A stretch of 64,000 bases of DNA from JAFGHJ01 sp964525555 (GTDB taxonomy: Bacteria > Hydrothermota > UBA3072): contig CAZGHN010000002.1 of assembly GCA_964525555.1 (NCBI GenBank), positions 62,001 through 126,000 of the forward strand, in the 5' to 3' direction. This document shows, piece after piece, positions 1-7,538 of this stretch. A model generated the notes under the pieces. It was not told where the DNA came from, did not search any database, and worked only from the letters and a program-made list of their open reading frames with translations. Each line of letters begins with the position of its first letter. Position 1 is the first letter of the stretch. Position numbers and translations under genes: made by a program.

Positions 1-668
1 CCAGTCTAATTGAGTATCCTGGTAGGATCTCATCAGTAATTTTCATAGGCGGATGCAATTTACGGTGTCCTTTCTGTTATAACCTTGATCTTGTTATCCC
101 GGAATTAGTCGAAAAGATTCCCGATATACCAGAAGAACAGATATTAGAAGAAGTAAAAAAAAGAAAAGGTTTTATAGATGGAGTGTCTTTCTCGGGAGGA
201 GAGCCTCTACTTTCTCCTGAAATGCCGGATTTTCTTGCGAGAATAAAGGAAGAAATCGGGATTAACATAAAAATCGATACTAATGGTACACTACCGGATA
301 TATTAAAGACCGTTCTGCCTTATGTTGATTATATCTCGATGGATATAAAAACTGCACCAAAGAAATATGAGCTTGCTACCGGGAACAAAGTCGAATTCGA
401 AGCGATAGAAAAGAGCATAGAAATAATAAAAAAGACTAAAGATTATGAGTTCAGGACCACAATGGTACCCGGGATTGTAGATAAAAAAGACATTAAAAAA
501 ATCTGTAAAAGAATAAAAAAAGTAAAAAAATATGTTCTTCAAGGATTTAAAAATACTAAAACAATATCCCCTGATTTTTCGGGGATATTGCCGTATACCA
601 AAGAATATTTGGTAGAAACATCCACGATTTTAAAAGAATGTGCCGACGTGGTTAAAATTCGAGAATGA
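1..668 (+). CDS. nrdG: Anaerobic ribonucleotide reductase activating protein (NrdG2-type radical SAM), 5' truncated
   Basis: The open frame runs in from the window edge (frame starts at base 3) and ends at TGA 666-668. The visible part begins SLIEYPGRISSVIF and contains the radical SAM cluster motif GGCNLRCPFCYN, i.e. C-x3-C-x2-C for the 4Fe-4S cluster that binds S-adenosylmethionine, followed by the SFSGGEPLL strand. The order EYPG, CxxxCxxC, GGEP is that of the NrdG2 family, which makes the glycyl radical on anaerobic class III ribonucleotide reductase. Only a few N-terminal residues should be missing; nrdD would be expected just upstream, outside the window. A generic glycyl-radical activase is the alternative. 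Confidence 0.85.
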   Translation, partial: SLIEYPGRISSVIFIGGCNLRCPFCYNLDLVIPELVEKIPDIPEEQILEEVKKRKGFIDGVSFSGGEPLLSPEMPDFLARIKEEIGINIKIDTNGTLPDILKTVLPYVDYISMDIKTAPKKYELATGNKVEFEAIEKSIEIIKKTKDYEFRTTMVPGIVDKKDIKKICKRIKKVKKYVLQGFKNTKTISPDFSGILPYTKEYLVETSTILKECADVVKIRE

Positions 669-693
669 GAGTTTACTATATAAAAAGATAAGA

Positions 694-1107
694 CTATTTT
701 TTTTCTTTTATATTTATAATTTCGGGTAAAAGACGGCCTCTTTTCAATAGAGCTTTATCAACGAACAGAAAAGCGATGAAATAAAAAAACATAAGAAATA
801 TACCCGACAGAAAAGCGGCAAGGTCTGTTTGCCATAAAATTTTTCCAATAATAACTCCACCAACGAGAAAGAGCAAAGGAAAAACAAAATTTAAAATGGT
901 AGCGATATATAAATTTCTTTTCGTTGTTCCAATAAGCACAATGTCTCCTGTTTTTGCCCCTTTTTCATTTTTGCAAATTACTTCTCGTGCGTTTTTATCT
1001 ATGTGACAGAAATTAGAAAATTCGCAGTTCCCACAGTCGGAGGGAAGCTCAATGCGTACTGTAGCTAGATTTTTATTTGTTTTGATAACTTTTCCTATTT
1101 CTTCCAT
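694..1107 (-). CDS. RseC/MucC-like membrane protein
   Basis: Protein of 137 residues starting MEEIGKVI at ATG 1107-1105; an upstream in-frame start at 1161 would add sequence encoded by repeat DNA and is rejected. The N-terminal part has the Cys cluster DCGNCEFSNFC plus a later Cys, typical of the RseC/SoxR-reducing family, and the middle has two hydrophobic segments (ATILNFVFPLLFLVGGVIIG and the FLSGIFLMFFYFIAF region). In other bacteria RseC works with the Rnf electron-transport complex or in envelope stress control. No Shine-Dalgarno site precedes the start; GATAAAAT lies just upstream, so a leaderless transcript is possible. It converges on the nrdG-like gene with 25 bp between the stop codons. 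Confidence 0.7.
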   Translation of the reverse strand: MEEIGKVIKTNKNLATVRIELPSDCGNCEFSNFCHIDKNAREVICKNEKGAKTGDIVLIGTTKRNLYIATILNFVFPLLFLVGGVIIGKILWQTDLAAFLSGIFLMFFYFIAFLFVDKALLKRGRLLPEIINIKEKK

Positions 1108-1120
1108 AAAAAATTTTATC

Positions 1121-1229
1121 ACACAGAGACACAGAGATCGCAGAGCCTCACCCCACCCCACTTATTATTTTTAATTAGCCACAAAGACACAGGTTTTTTC
1201 GGTCGTCCGTCTACCGTCATCGGTCGGTC
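1121..1229. repeat. Dispersed CTTTGTG-type repeat copies plus CGGTC-rich repeat
   Basis: Bases 1121-1148 and 1178-1192 read, on the minus strand, as imperfect versions of the CTTTGTGTCTTTGTGGC family found in many spacers of this window. Bases 1199-1229 are a separate run built from TCGGTC/TCCGTC/ACCGTC words. The spacer between rseC and cysK therefore consists largely of short degenerate repeats. It holds no gene. Confidence 0.6.
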
Positions 1230-1247
1230 TTAGAATTTACCCTTCAT

Positions 1248-2168
1248 TTACTCAAACAAGTCCGTGCTTAGATAACGTTCTCCCGTATCGGGTAAGATTA
1301 CAACTATCTTTTTACCCTTGGATAAATCTTTTGCTATTTGCAGTGAGGCCCATACTGCCGCGCCTGAAGAAATGCCGGCAAAGATCCCTTCTTCTCTAGC
1401 AAGATTTCTTGATGTCGAAAAAGCATCTTCGTTTTTGACCTTTATTACTTTATCAATAATTTTTTTATTTAAGACTTCGGGAATGAATCCTGCGCCTATC
1501 CCCTGGATTTTGTGCGGCCCCGGTTCGCCTCCGGAGAGTACAGGGGAATCTTCCGGTTCCACAGCTACTATAAGAACCTGTTTATTCTTTATTTCTTTTT
1601 TAAGAACTTCTCCGACTCCGGTTACCGTACCACCCGTTCCGACTCCTGCAACAAAAGCGTCGATGTCCGGTACTTGTTTTAGGATTTCTTTTGCTGTTGT
1701 TTTTCGATGTGTTTCGGGATTTGCTGGATTTATGAATTGACCGGGTTGAAAGTACCCTTTTTCTTGTTTTATTTCTTCCGCTTTTTCCACTGCACCTTTC
1801 ATTCCTTTTTTTCCTTCGGTTAAGATAAGTTCTGCTCCCAGAGCTTTTAAGATTTTTATACGCTCTTTGCTCATTGTATCGGGCATAACCAGTATTAATT
1901 TGTATCCTTTTACCGCCGCAACGTAAGCAAGACCGATTCCAGTGTTACCGCTTGTAGGTTCTATTAGGATATCTCCGGGACGAATTTGTTTTTCTCTTTC
2001 TGCGTCTTCAATAATGTAAAGAGCTATTCGGTCTTTGATTGAACCGAGGGGATTAAAAAACTCAAGCTTACAATAAATGTCTGCAGAATTTTTATCTGTT
2101 ATTTTATTCAGTTTTACGATTGGCGTATTTCCGATTAGACCCAGAATGTTTTCTGCCACTTTATCCAT
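1248..2168 (-). CDS. cysK: Cysteine synthase (O-acetylserine sulfhydrylase)
   Basis: PLP enzyme of about 306 residues making cysteine from O-acetylserine and sulfide. The start MDKVAENILGLIGNTPIVKL is ATG 2168-2166. The family block NPLGSIKDR gives the PLP lysine, PTSGNTGIGLAYVAA binds substrate, and GVGTGGTVTGVGE binds the PLP phosphate. It lies directly downstream of cysE and overlaps it by 8 nt (2161-2168), so translation is probably coupled and the two form a complete serine-to-cysteine operon. A ten-residue block near 2213-2169 could extend the frame but is the tail of cysE read in another frame. A cystathionine beta-synthase-like role is less likely because no CBS domain follows. Confidence 0.93.
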   Translation of the reverse strand: MDKVAENILGLIGNTPIVKLNKITDKNSADIYCKLEFFNPLGSIKDRIALYIIEDAEREKQIRPGDILIEPTSGNTGIGLAYVAAVKGYKLILVMPDTMSKERIKILKALGAELILTEGKKGMKGAVEKAEEIKQEKGYFQPGQFINPANPETHRKTTAKEILKQVPDIDAFVAGVGTGGTVTGVGEVLKKEIKNKQVLIVAVEPEDSPVLSGGEPGPHKIQGIGAGFIPEVLNKKIIDKVIKVKNEDAFSTSRNLAREEGIFAGISSGAAVWASLQIAKDLSKGKKIVVILPDTGERYLSTDLFE

Positions 2169-3039
2169 TAAAAAATTTTTTTCTCTTTTCCAACCGTGGA
2201 TGTTCAGCCACAAAAACAGATGTATAATCAGGAATATTTTCGGTTATCCATGAGTTGGCACCGATATTAACATGGTTGCCGACTTTTACCGGACCCAGTA
2301 TTTTAGCTCCGGCTCCGATCACAACGTGGTTCCCTATATCGGGATGACGCTTATAATCTTTTTTGATATCCCCTTCTCCTTCTTTTTCAAAATGTAGAAC
2401 ACCGAGAGTTACGTCTTGATAAATTCTAACCCAGTCTCCAATGACGGAAGTTTCTCCGATTACAACACCCGTACCGTGATCAATAAAAAAGTAGTTTCCA
2501 ATTTTTGCTCCCGGATGAATATCTATTCCTGTTTCCGAATGGACAACTTCGGAAACTTCTCTTGCATATCCTTCTGCTCCGAAAGTATATAAAAGGTGAG
2601 AAACTCTGTGTATTTCGATAGCAAGGAATCCCGGGTAGGAGCGAATTATTTCGGTGTAGGTCTTGGCTGCAGGGTCTCCAATATACGCTGCCTCGACATC
2701 TTTTTTTAATTTTTCTCTTGTTTTTCCCAATCTGCCCAGAACTTTTCCGACTATGTTTTCTACATGAGGCGTATCTTTAATATAAGGACTTATCCCTTCG
2801 GCAAATTTCTCGCCCAGGCTTTCGATTTTTGCAAGCAGTTCTTTGGCATTTTCTTTTTTAGCAATATTTCCACAGTTCCAGTATGCAGGAAAAAGAACCT
2901 GTTTTATTAAATTTATCTCCTCGAAAGGATATTTCCTTGAAGAGAACTTTTGTTTTAAGTCAGCAATAAAAGGCGCGCGGTCTCTCCGGTAGGAGCCAAA
3001 AAGCTGATCTATTGCCTTACTGTCTTTTTTTAATTTCAC
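2161..3039 (-). CDS. cysE: Serine O-acetyltransferase
   Basis: Protein of 292 residues that makes O-acetylserine from serine and acetyl-CoA. The first 130 or so residues are the alpha-helical serine acetyltransferase N domain. The C-terminal half is a left-handed beta helix of hexapeptide repeats, with DIHPGAKIG, DHGTGVVIGE and GDWVRIYQDVTLG containing the catalytic His and Asp. The start is GTG 3039-3037 with GGAGG upstream on the minus strand. It is the first gene of the cysE-cysK operon, driven by a consensus promoter at 3070-3097. The long N domain resembles the larger SAT subtype rather than the short Bacillus type. Confidence 0.93.
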   Translation of the reverse strand: MKLKKDSKAIDQLFGSYRRDRAPFIADLKQKFSSRKYPFEEINLIKQVLFPAYWNCGNIAKKENAKELLAKIESLGEKFAEGISPYIKDTPHVENIVGKVLGRLGKTREKLKKDVEAAYIGDPAAKTYTEIIRSYPGFLAIEIHRVSHLLYTFGAEGYAREVSEVVHSETGIDIHPGAKIGNYFFIDHGTGVVIGETSVIGDWVRIYQDVTLGVLHFEKEGEGDIKKDYKRHPDIGNHVVIGAGAKILGPVKVGNHVNIGANSWITENIPDYTSVFVAEHPRLEKRKKFFNG

Positions 3040-3069
3040 CCAAAAACCTCCAAAAACAAATCTTTATAA

Positions 3070-3097
3070 CATATAAATAAACATTTATAATTGTCAA
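3070..3097 (-). promoter_or_regulatory. Promoter of cysE-cysK
   Basis: Minus-strand TTGACA (3097-3092), 16-bp spacer, TATATG (3075-3070). It gives a leader of about 25 nt before the GGAGG and GTG start of cysE. No cysteine or SAM riboswitch fold is evident in the short leader. Confidence 0.6.
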
Positions 3098-3338
3098 GGC
3101 TTTAACTAGCTCCTATCGAGAAAGACAGCAAGCCCAACGGTTTAAGCATATCTGTTTGACAGTCAATGGTTTAATTGCTGCAGTTTTAGGTTTTTGGGTG
3201 AGGTTTCGTTTGTCTTTGTTGTGTTGACATAGCTGAATAAAAGGCATAGAAAAAAACGGAGCTTTATAAGTGTAATGACTTGGTTAGTCTTTCTCGAGCT
3301 GTAGTTAGTTTTAAAGAAATCAGTTATCAAAAACACGC

Positions 3339-3367
3339 TTGACAGAAGCATTGTTTTCTGTTACAAT
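3339..3367 (+). promoter_or_regulatory. Promoter of the 3484 lipoprotein gene
   Basis: TTGACA (3339-3344), exact 17-bp spacer, TACAAT (3362-3367). The predicted transcript start near 3374 leaves a 5' leader of about 110 nt before ATG 3484, longer than for most genes in the window. Confidence 0.65.
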
Positions 3368-3483
3368 GAAAGAGGAATAAACGTTAGATTTTGACAGTTA
3401 TGCGTTTTAATATAATAAAGCGTTTTCTTTTATCGGAAACAATGGAAAAAAGTTATATGCAAATTCAAATTAAGGAGGGTAAC

Positions 3484-4368
3484 ATGTTTTACAAAAAAAA
3501 TTTTTTTATAGTAACTCTTATTTTTTTAGCTGCGGTTATCTTGATTGGAAACCTTTCCTGTTGTCGTAGAGGACGTAAAGAAGTAAAGGCGGAGGTCGAA
3601 GAATCAAAAACTGTGGATGAATGTCTGAAGAAGCAGGGAGCTCTTAAATTTGACGAGAAAATTCCTCAACATTATAGTATAACATCTACATTGTATAATA
3701 GAGACTTGGAAGGTAGTGTTGTAAGCAGTATGCAGATTAAAGCTAAATTTGTTCGCGTAGTACAGGGAGAAGAAGTTCTCTGCAGATGGAATGATGTCAG
3801 AATGTTTTCTACAAGAGATACAGTAGGAGAATTCCCTGAAGGAAAGCCCCTGGATTATATGGAAGGGTTTTCTTATGCTCTTTCTGAAAAAATTCTGTCA
3901 GAAGAATTTTACGTTGATTTTCCTGAGGAAGACAGAACTTATATGAAAACACTTATTTGGGATGCACCATGGATAGAAGTTGCGTATGTAGCTATTGATA
4001 ATCTTGAGTATGGCAAACCAGTATTTTCTTCCGAGCTGGAGAACAAGAAAGTAAGAGTACAGAATTTTGCATTGCTAAAAACGAAAAATCTAAAATTGGT
4101 ATGGACTGGAATAGCAAAAAGAAACGAGGAGATATGTGCTTTAATAGAATTTAAATCTCTTTCAAATCCCGTTGAATCAAAAACAGATATTCTGAGCATA
4201 AAAGGAAGGTCCTGTTGTTGGGGAAGTTTTTGGGTTTCTCTGGAAGATCATCAGGTTGAATATGCCGTAGTTAATGAAGATGTAATAATGGAAATGAGCC
4301 TTTCGGGTAATTCTGTCGGACAAGTATTAAATATGCAGAGAGAGGTCGTTTTTAATAAGACTGAATAA
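3484..4368 (+). CDS. Predicted lipoprotein of unknown function
   Basis: I do not recognise a family. The start ATG 3484 has a strong AAGGAGGG site at 3472-3479; the frame is open further upstream but only through promoter DNA. The 294-residue product begins with MFYKKNFFIVTLIF, a hydrophobic export signal, followed by GNLSCC, a lipobox-like site that deviates from the usual L-A/S-G-C. A charged linker (KEVKAEVEESK) follows, then a soluble domain rich in beta strands with no repeats, paired Cys (CCW) near residue 245, and no transmembrane segments. It probably sits on a membrane facing the periplasm. The next gene begins 44 bp downstream. Confidence 0.75.
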   Translation: MFYKKNFFIVTLIFLAAVILIGNLSCCRRGRKEVKAEVEESKTVDECLKKQGALKFDEKIPQHYSITSTLYNRDLEGSVVSSMQIKAKFVRVVQGEEVLCRWNDVRMFSTRDTVGEFPEGKPLDYMEGFSYALSEKILSEEFYVDFPEEDRTYMKTLIWDAPWIEVAYVAIDNLEYGKPVFSSELENKKVRVQNFALLKTKNLKLVWTGIAKRNEEICALIEFKSLSNPVESKTDILSIKGRSCCWGSFWVSLEDHQVEYAVVNEDVIMEMSLSGNSVGQVLNMQREVVFNKTE

Positions 4369-4412
4369 CATCTGCGTATTCTTATCTTCTTTGAAAAAGA
4401 GGTGAGTATGAA

Positions 4413-5315
4413 ATGAGTTTGTTCGGCGGAATAGAAGCAGGTGGGACAAAATTCGTCTGTGCTGTTGGTACGAACCCTAAGGATTTAGAGGAACCTTTTC
4501 GCTTTAGGACTACTACCCCAACTGAAACTATCGACAAGATAATCAGATATTTTAGAGAGCAGAACAGGAAAGAAAAGATTGTGGCTATAGGTATAGGTTC
4601 TTTTGGTCCCGTTGATTTAAAAAAAGATTCTCCCGCATACGGTTATATTACATCTACGCCGAAAATTAAATGGCAAAATACGGACTTTTATGGAAAAATA
4701 AAAGAGGCATTTGGTGTTCCAGTCGGGTTTGACACGGATGTTAACGCTGCAGCTCTCGGTGAACATCAGTGGGGTGCAGCAAAGGATGTATCGGATTTTA
4801 TTTACATTACTATTGGTACAGGGATTGGCGGCGGAGGTATGATTAACGGAGATTTTTTGCATGGAATGATTCATCCTGAGATGGGACATATATTTATCCC
4901 TCAAGACAAAAAAGCTGATCCGTATGATGGCGAATGCCCTTTTCATGGGAATTGTTTCGAGGGACTGGCGTCAGGCACCGCTATAAAAGATCGCTGGGGA
5001 AAAGCGGGTGAAAAATTGCCAAGAGATCATCCTGCTTGGAAGTTGGAAGCAAAATACGTTTCTTATGCAGTTATAAATTATATCTGTACTTTATCTCCTG
5101 AGAAAATTATTCTCGGTGGAGGAGTTATGAAACAAAAACAGATGATGCCTCTTATACACAGAACGGTTAAGTCTTTACTTAATAATTATATTAGAGTGCC
5201 GGAAATCACAAAAAATATAGAAAAATATATAGTATTACCTGAACTGGGTGATAACGCAGGCGTGCTTGGAGCAATTGCATTAGCTGAAAGAGAATTTAAT
5301 CAAAACAGCTCATAG
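4413..5315 (+). CDS. ROK-family sugar kinase, probable fructokinase
   Basis: Protein of 300 residues phosphorylating a hexose with ATP, most likely fructose to fructose 6-phosphate. GGIEAGGTKFVCAVG at the N terminus and DTDVNAAALGE (catalytic Asp near 109) mark the ROK fold; ITIGTGIGGG binds phosphate; HPEMGH with CPFHGNC supplies the zinc ligands typical of ROK kinases. The overall pattern, including IGSFGPVD and FEGLASG, is that of Bacillus-type fructokinases. Start ATG 4413 follows GAGGTG. An out-of-frame ATGAAATGA at 4408-4416 overlaps the start codon. No sugar transporter or regulator is adjacent. Glucokinase or mannokinase specificity cannot be excluded. Confidence 0.88.
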   Translation: MSLFGGIEAGGTKFVCAVGTNPKDLEEPFRFRTTTPTETIDKIIRYFREQNRKEKIVAIGIGSFGPVDLKKDSPAYGYITSTPKIKWQNTDFYGKIKEAFGVPVGFDTDVNAAALGEHQWGAAKDVSDFIYITIGTGIGGGGMINGDFLHGMIHPEMGHIFIPQDKKADPYDGECPFHGNCFEGLASGTAIKDRWGKAGEKLPRDHPAWKLEAKYVSYAVINYICTLSPEKIILGGGVMKQKQMMPLIHRTVKSLLNNYIRVPEITKNIEKYIVLPELGDNAGVLGAIALAEREFNQNSS

Positions 5316-5409
5316 ATAAGCGTAGTCTAGCAGATGATCTAACCATAGCAACCAAATGAATTAACATAAGCATTTATAATTTTATTCAATTAAAACGTAT
5401 TGATTTTAG

Positions 5410-5910
5410 TTAAACGTTCTTATTTTTGTCGTTTCTTTTTCTCTTTATACTCAATTCGCCGTCGGGTTCGAGGCGCACGATTTTTGCTTCGGAATAATAC
5501 TGTAAATTCTTCTCTCTTAGTTTTGATTTCAGCTGATCTTCTGTTAGATTGGCTTTCGCAAAGTTTTTCTTTATAAGCTTCCCGTTTTTGATTATTATTG
5601 TGGGATCGCTGTACATTATTCTTGTAAATTTTTTGGGTGCTCTGCAAACAATGTACTCAGATAAATGTATCAGTACCGCCAGGGTTGTTATTGCTATAAT
5701 TGAACGCAAGAGCGATACAGTTTCTTCGGGATAAATCATTACATCTCCCACAGCAGAACCAAAAGCTATTACCATTATTATATCCAATAAAGTTAGCTGG
5801 GCTAATTGTTTGCTCCCTCTTGTGCGAATTAAAATAAAAGCTGCGAGACTAATAATTGAGGTACGTATTACCACTTCTAAGATTTGACTACAATTTATGA
5901 GCTTAATCAT
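5410..5910 (-). CDS. DUF421 (YetF/YcaP-like) membrane protein
   Basis: Protein of 166 residues from ATG 5910-5908. Two to three N-terminal membrane helices surround the family signature RTRGSKQLAQLTLLDI and IAFGSAVGD, followed by the cytoplasmic DUF421 domain (DPTIIIKNGKLI...NLTEDQLKSKLREKN). Function is unknown; Bacillus relatives are linked to spore and envelope physiology. The frame stays open to a TTG at 5946, but that TTG is the start of a TTGACA -35 box. With -10 TAATTT about 9 nt before ATG 5910 the transcript is probably leaderless, in line with the missing Shine-Dalgarno site. Confidence 0.82.
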   Translation of the reverse strand: MIKLINCSQILEVVIRTSIISLAAFILIRTRGSKQLAQLTLLDIIMVIAFGSAVGDVMIYPEETVSLLRSIIAITTLAVLIHLSEYIVCRAPKKFTRIMYSDPTIIIKNGKLIKKNFAKANLTEDQLKSKLREKNLQYYSEAKIVRLEPDGELSIKRKRNDKNKNV

Positions 5911-5918
5911 TATGAATA

Positions 5919-5946
5919 AAATTATTAAAAGAAAGCAGGATGTCAA
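5919..5946 (-). promoter_or_regulatory. Promoter of the DUF421 gene (leaderless)
   Basis: Minus-strand TTGACA (5946-5941), 16-bp spacer, TAATTT (5924-5919). The expected start of transcription (about 5912) is at or next to ATG 5910, so the mRNA would have almost no 5' leader. Confidence 0.5.
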
Positions 5947-6024
5947 GTAAGAAATTATGAAGGGTTGAATGATTCCCCCTTGATTTATCCCTACGGATGT
6001 TTAGAATGCAAGGAGTGTTTTGCT

Positions 6025-6585
6025 ATGAAAAAAGAAATACCTGAATTTAAGACAAAAAGACTTTTACTTAGACCTTTTCGCTTGGCGGATGCTGATAGAA
6101 TGAGACATTTGGCGGAGAATAGAATTGTAGCAGATAAAATGTTAAATATCCCACATCCGTACAAAAGAAATATGGCGAGAGATTGGATTTCCACCCATCA
6201 GGCGAAATTCGAGTCGGGGGAAGCAGTTCATTTCGCAATTGTTTTGGAACCCAACGGGGATTTAATTGGGGCCATAGGTTTAAATATAAAGAGGGAATAC
6301 AATAGAGCGGAATTAGGTTACTGGATAGGAGAAAATTACTGGGGTCGGGGGTATGCTACTGAGGCAGCTGCGGCCGTTATTGAATATGGCTTTCTTGCCC
6401 TAAAGTTGCACAAGATTACTTCCTCTCATTTTTTCAGGAATCCGGCTTCCGGAAAGGTGATGCGTAAGATAGGAATGAAAAAAGAAGGCTTTAGAAAAGA
6501 ACACGTGATTAAATGGAATAAGTATGAGGATCTTGTAGATTACGCAATTCTCAAAAAAGAATGGGAAAAAAGTAACCTTACATAA
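6025..6585 (+). CDS. GNAT N-acetyltransferase, RimJ/RimL family
   Basis: Protein of 186 residues with the RimJ/RimL layout: ETKRLLLRP-like start (FKTKRLLLRPFRLADADRM), the central strand GDLIGAIGL, then ELGYWIGENYWGRGYATEAAAAV for acetyl-CoA binding and the tail FRNPASGKVMRKIGMKKEG. It probably acetylates a protein N terminus or a small amine; the substrate is unknown. ATG 6025 is chosen because AAGGAG lies at 6009-6014 and the family starts there. The gene converges with the DUF3795 gene and overlaps its 3' end by 8 bp. Confidence 0.88.
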   Translation: MKKEIPEFKTKRLLLRPFRLADADRMRHLAENRIVADKMLNIPHPYKRNMARDWISTHQAKFESGEAVHFAIVLEPNGDLIGAIGLNIKREYNRAELGYWIGENYWGRGYATEAAAAVIEYGFLALKLHKITSSHFFRNPASGKVMRKIGMKKEGFRKEHVIKWNKYEDLVDYAILKKEWEKSNLT

Positions 6586-6922
6586 AATTTCGTAATTCTT
6601 CGAGATTCTTTCTCGCTTGCGGAGCCATATCGAAAAAATTTTTTAATGTTTCACACGCGTAATCTTCACAGTATGTGCAGTTTTTAACATCTTTTTCTGT
6701 TGCGCAGGTTCTTACTTCGCACATATTGCAATAGCCTATATGCCTTCCTTCTATGGATGTACATCCGTCACAATTTATATCCTCGATTTTAAACTCGTGT
6801 TTGTACTCTTTTTTCCACTCTTTTGCTATGCGCTCCCTTTCTGTGTTATCGTCGTTTTGTGTTGCTATAAAAGCCGGGCATTCGCTGCATACAAGACCAC
6901 AAAAACCAATTATTCTGTCCAT
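6578..6922 (-). CDS. DUF3795 cysteine-rich protein
   Basis: Protein of 114 residues beginning MDRIIGFCGLVCSECPAF, the DUF3795 signature. It has about twelve cysteines in pairs (CGLVCSEC, CDGC, CNMC, CTYCEDYAC), suggesting zinc or iron-sulfur binding, and is soluble. Function is unknown; the family is common in anaerobes. ATG 6922-6920 is preceded by GGAG on the minus strand. Its last 8 bp overlap the end of the GNAT gene on the opposite strand. Confidence 0.85.
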   Translation of the reverse strand: MDRIIGFCGLVCSECPAFIATQNDDNTERERIAKEWKKEYKHEFKIEDINCDGCTSIEGRHIGYCNMCEVRTCATEKDVKNCTYCEDYACETLKNFFDMAPQARKNLEELRNFM

Positions 6923-6950
6923 ATTTTCTCCTCTATAGGTTAATTAAAGA

Positions 6951-6974
6951 ACAATGTTTCACGTGAAACATTGT
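6951..6974. promoter_or_regulatory. parS: parS site overlapping the rsmG stop codon
   Basis: The 16-bp core TGTTTCACGTGAAACA (6955-6970) is a perfect match to the bacterial consensus parS bound by ParB, within a 24-bp perfect palindrome (6951-6974). On the minus strand the rsmG codons for Gln-Cys-Phe-Thr and the TGA stop are read through the site (ACG TGA in its centre). It marks the origin-proximal segregation region in most bacteria. Confidence 0.9.
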
Positions 6975-7537
6975 CTTTCTAAAACCGAAATAGTGATACC
7001 TTTGAAAGATAGTTCGTCCTTTTTTCGGAATAGCTTTCCTGAATATTTTCCATAATATACAATTTTGCGAGCCAATCCTTGGGGAACCTTTTCCGGATTT
7101 ACGGCACGAATAAAAATCCAATCATAGCGTTCTTCTAGGTCGTGCTCTTTTTTCACAAATTTATTTATAATTTTTAAATTCAAATTTAGAAGAGATGAAA
7201 TATGTTCAAGGAATATTACGGGCTTATTTTTTGATTCTAAAAGATGAAGAGTTATTTGCGGTTTAAAAATTTTTAAAGGAATGCTTGCGATTCCTCCGCC
7301 AGCTCCAAAGTCGAGTATTTTTTCTCCCTCGTTTATTACGTTGATAGGGATCAGTGACGGGAAAATTAGTTTTGCGAATACCTCTTCTTCTGTCAGTTTT
7401 CTGGAAATAAAATTTATTTTTTTATTCCATTTTATAAGTTCTTCAATATACTTTAAAAGCGTTGATACTTTTTTTGTTTCTGGTTCTATTTTAAGTTCTT
7501 GCAGGGTTTTTTCGATAGAATGTTTCACGTGAAACAT
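6959..7537 (-). CDS. rsmG: 16S rRNA (guanine527-N7)-methyltransferase
   Basis: Protein of 192 residues. The SAM-binding loop is LDFGAGGGIASIPL, the family strand LLESKNKPVIFLEHI follows, and the C-terminal half carries IFIRAVNPEKV. RsmG methylates G527 of 16S rRNA in the 530 loop. The start MFHVKH is encoded by a perfect parS site and the stop codon lies in a second one. ATG 7537-7535 shares its A with the TAA stop of the upstream DUF5683 gene (TAATG), so translation is coupled; it is the last gene of the rpsU-cvpA-mutS2 operon. parA and parB, often neighbours of rsmG, are not here. Confidence 0.93.
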   Translation of the reverse strand: MFHVKHSIEKTLQELKIEPETKKVSTLLKYIEELIKWNKKINFISRKLTEEEVFAKLIFPSLIPINVINEGEKILDFGAGGGIASIPLKIFKPQITLHLLESKNKPVIFLEHISSLLNLNLKIINKFVKKEHDLEERYDWIFIRAVNPEKVPQGLARKIVYYGKYSGKLFRKKDELSFKGITISVLERQCFT

Positions 7538-7538
7538 T
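7519..7538. promoter_or_regulatory. parS: parS site at the rsmG start codon
   Basis: A second perfect TGTTTCACGTGAAACA core (7521-7536) in a 20-bp palindrome. Read on the minus strand it is ATGTTTCACGTGAAACAT, i.e. the first six codons Met-Phe-His-Val-Lys-His of rsmG. The two sites are 566 bp apart centre to centre. Confidence 0.9.

Larger units (their letters stand above)
3040..3483. other. Divergent spacer cysE / lipoprotein gene
   Basis: About 440 bp without a convincing gene. It holds the cysE promoter at its left end and the lipoprotein promoter (3339-3367) at its right end. The small open frames here have no ribosome site and no recognisable protein character. A second TTGACA (3391-3396) lies 14 bp before TATAAT (3411-3416), too close for a good sigma-70 promoter. 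Confidence 0.5.

Noticed and set aside
3040..3160. Riboswitch upstream of cysE
   Set aside because: The leader from the promoter to the start is only about 25 nt, too short for a SAM or cysteine-related riboswitch.
3163..3351. 62-codon open frame on the minus strand
   Set aside because: No ribosome site, no recognisable protein character, and it lies in a spacer between two promoters.
3391..3416. Second promoter TTGACA-TATAAT before the lipoprotein gene
   Set aside because: Spacing of 14 bp is too short for a normal sigma-70 promoter.
5410..5946. Starting DUF421 at TTG 5946
   Set aside because: The TTG is the first three bases of a TTGACA -35 box and has no ribosome site.
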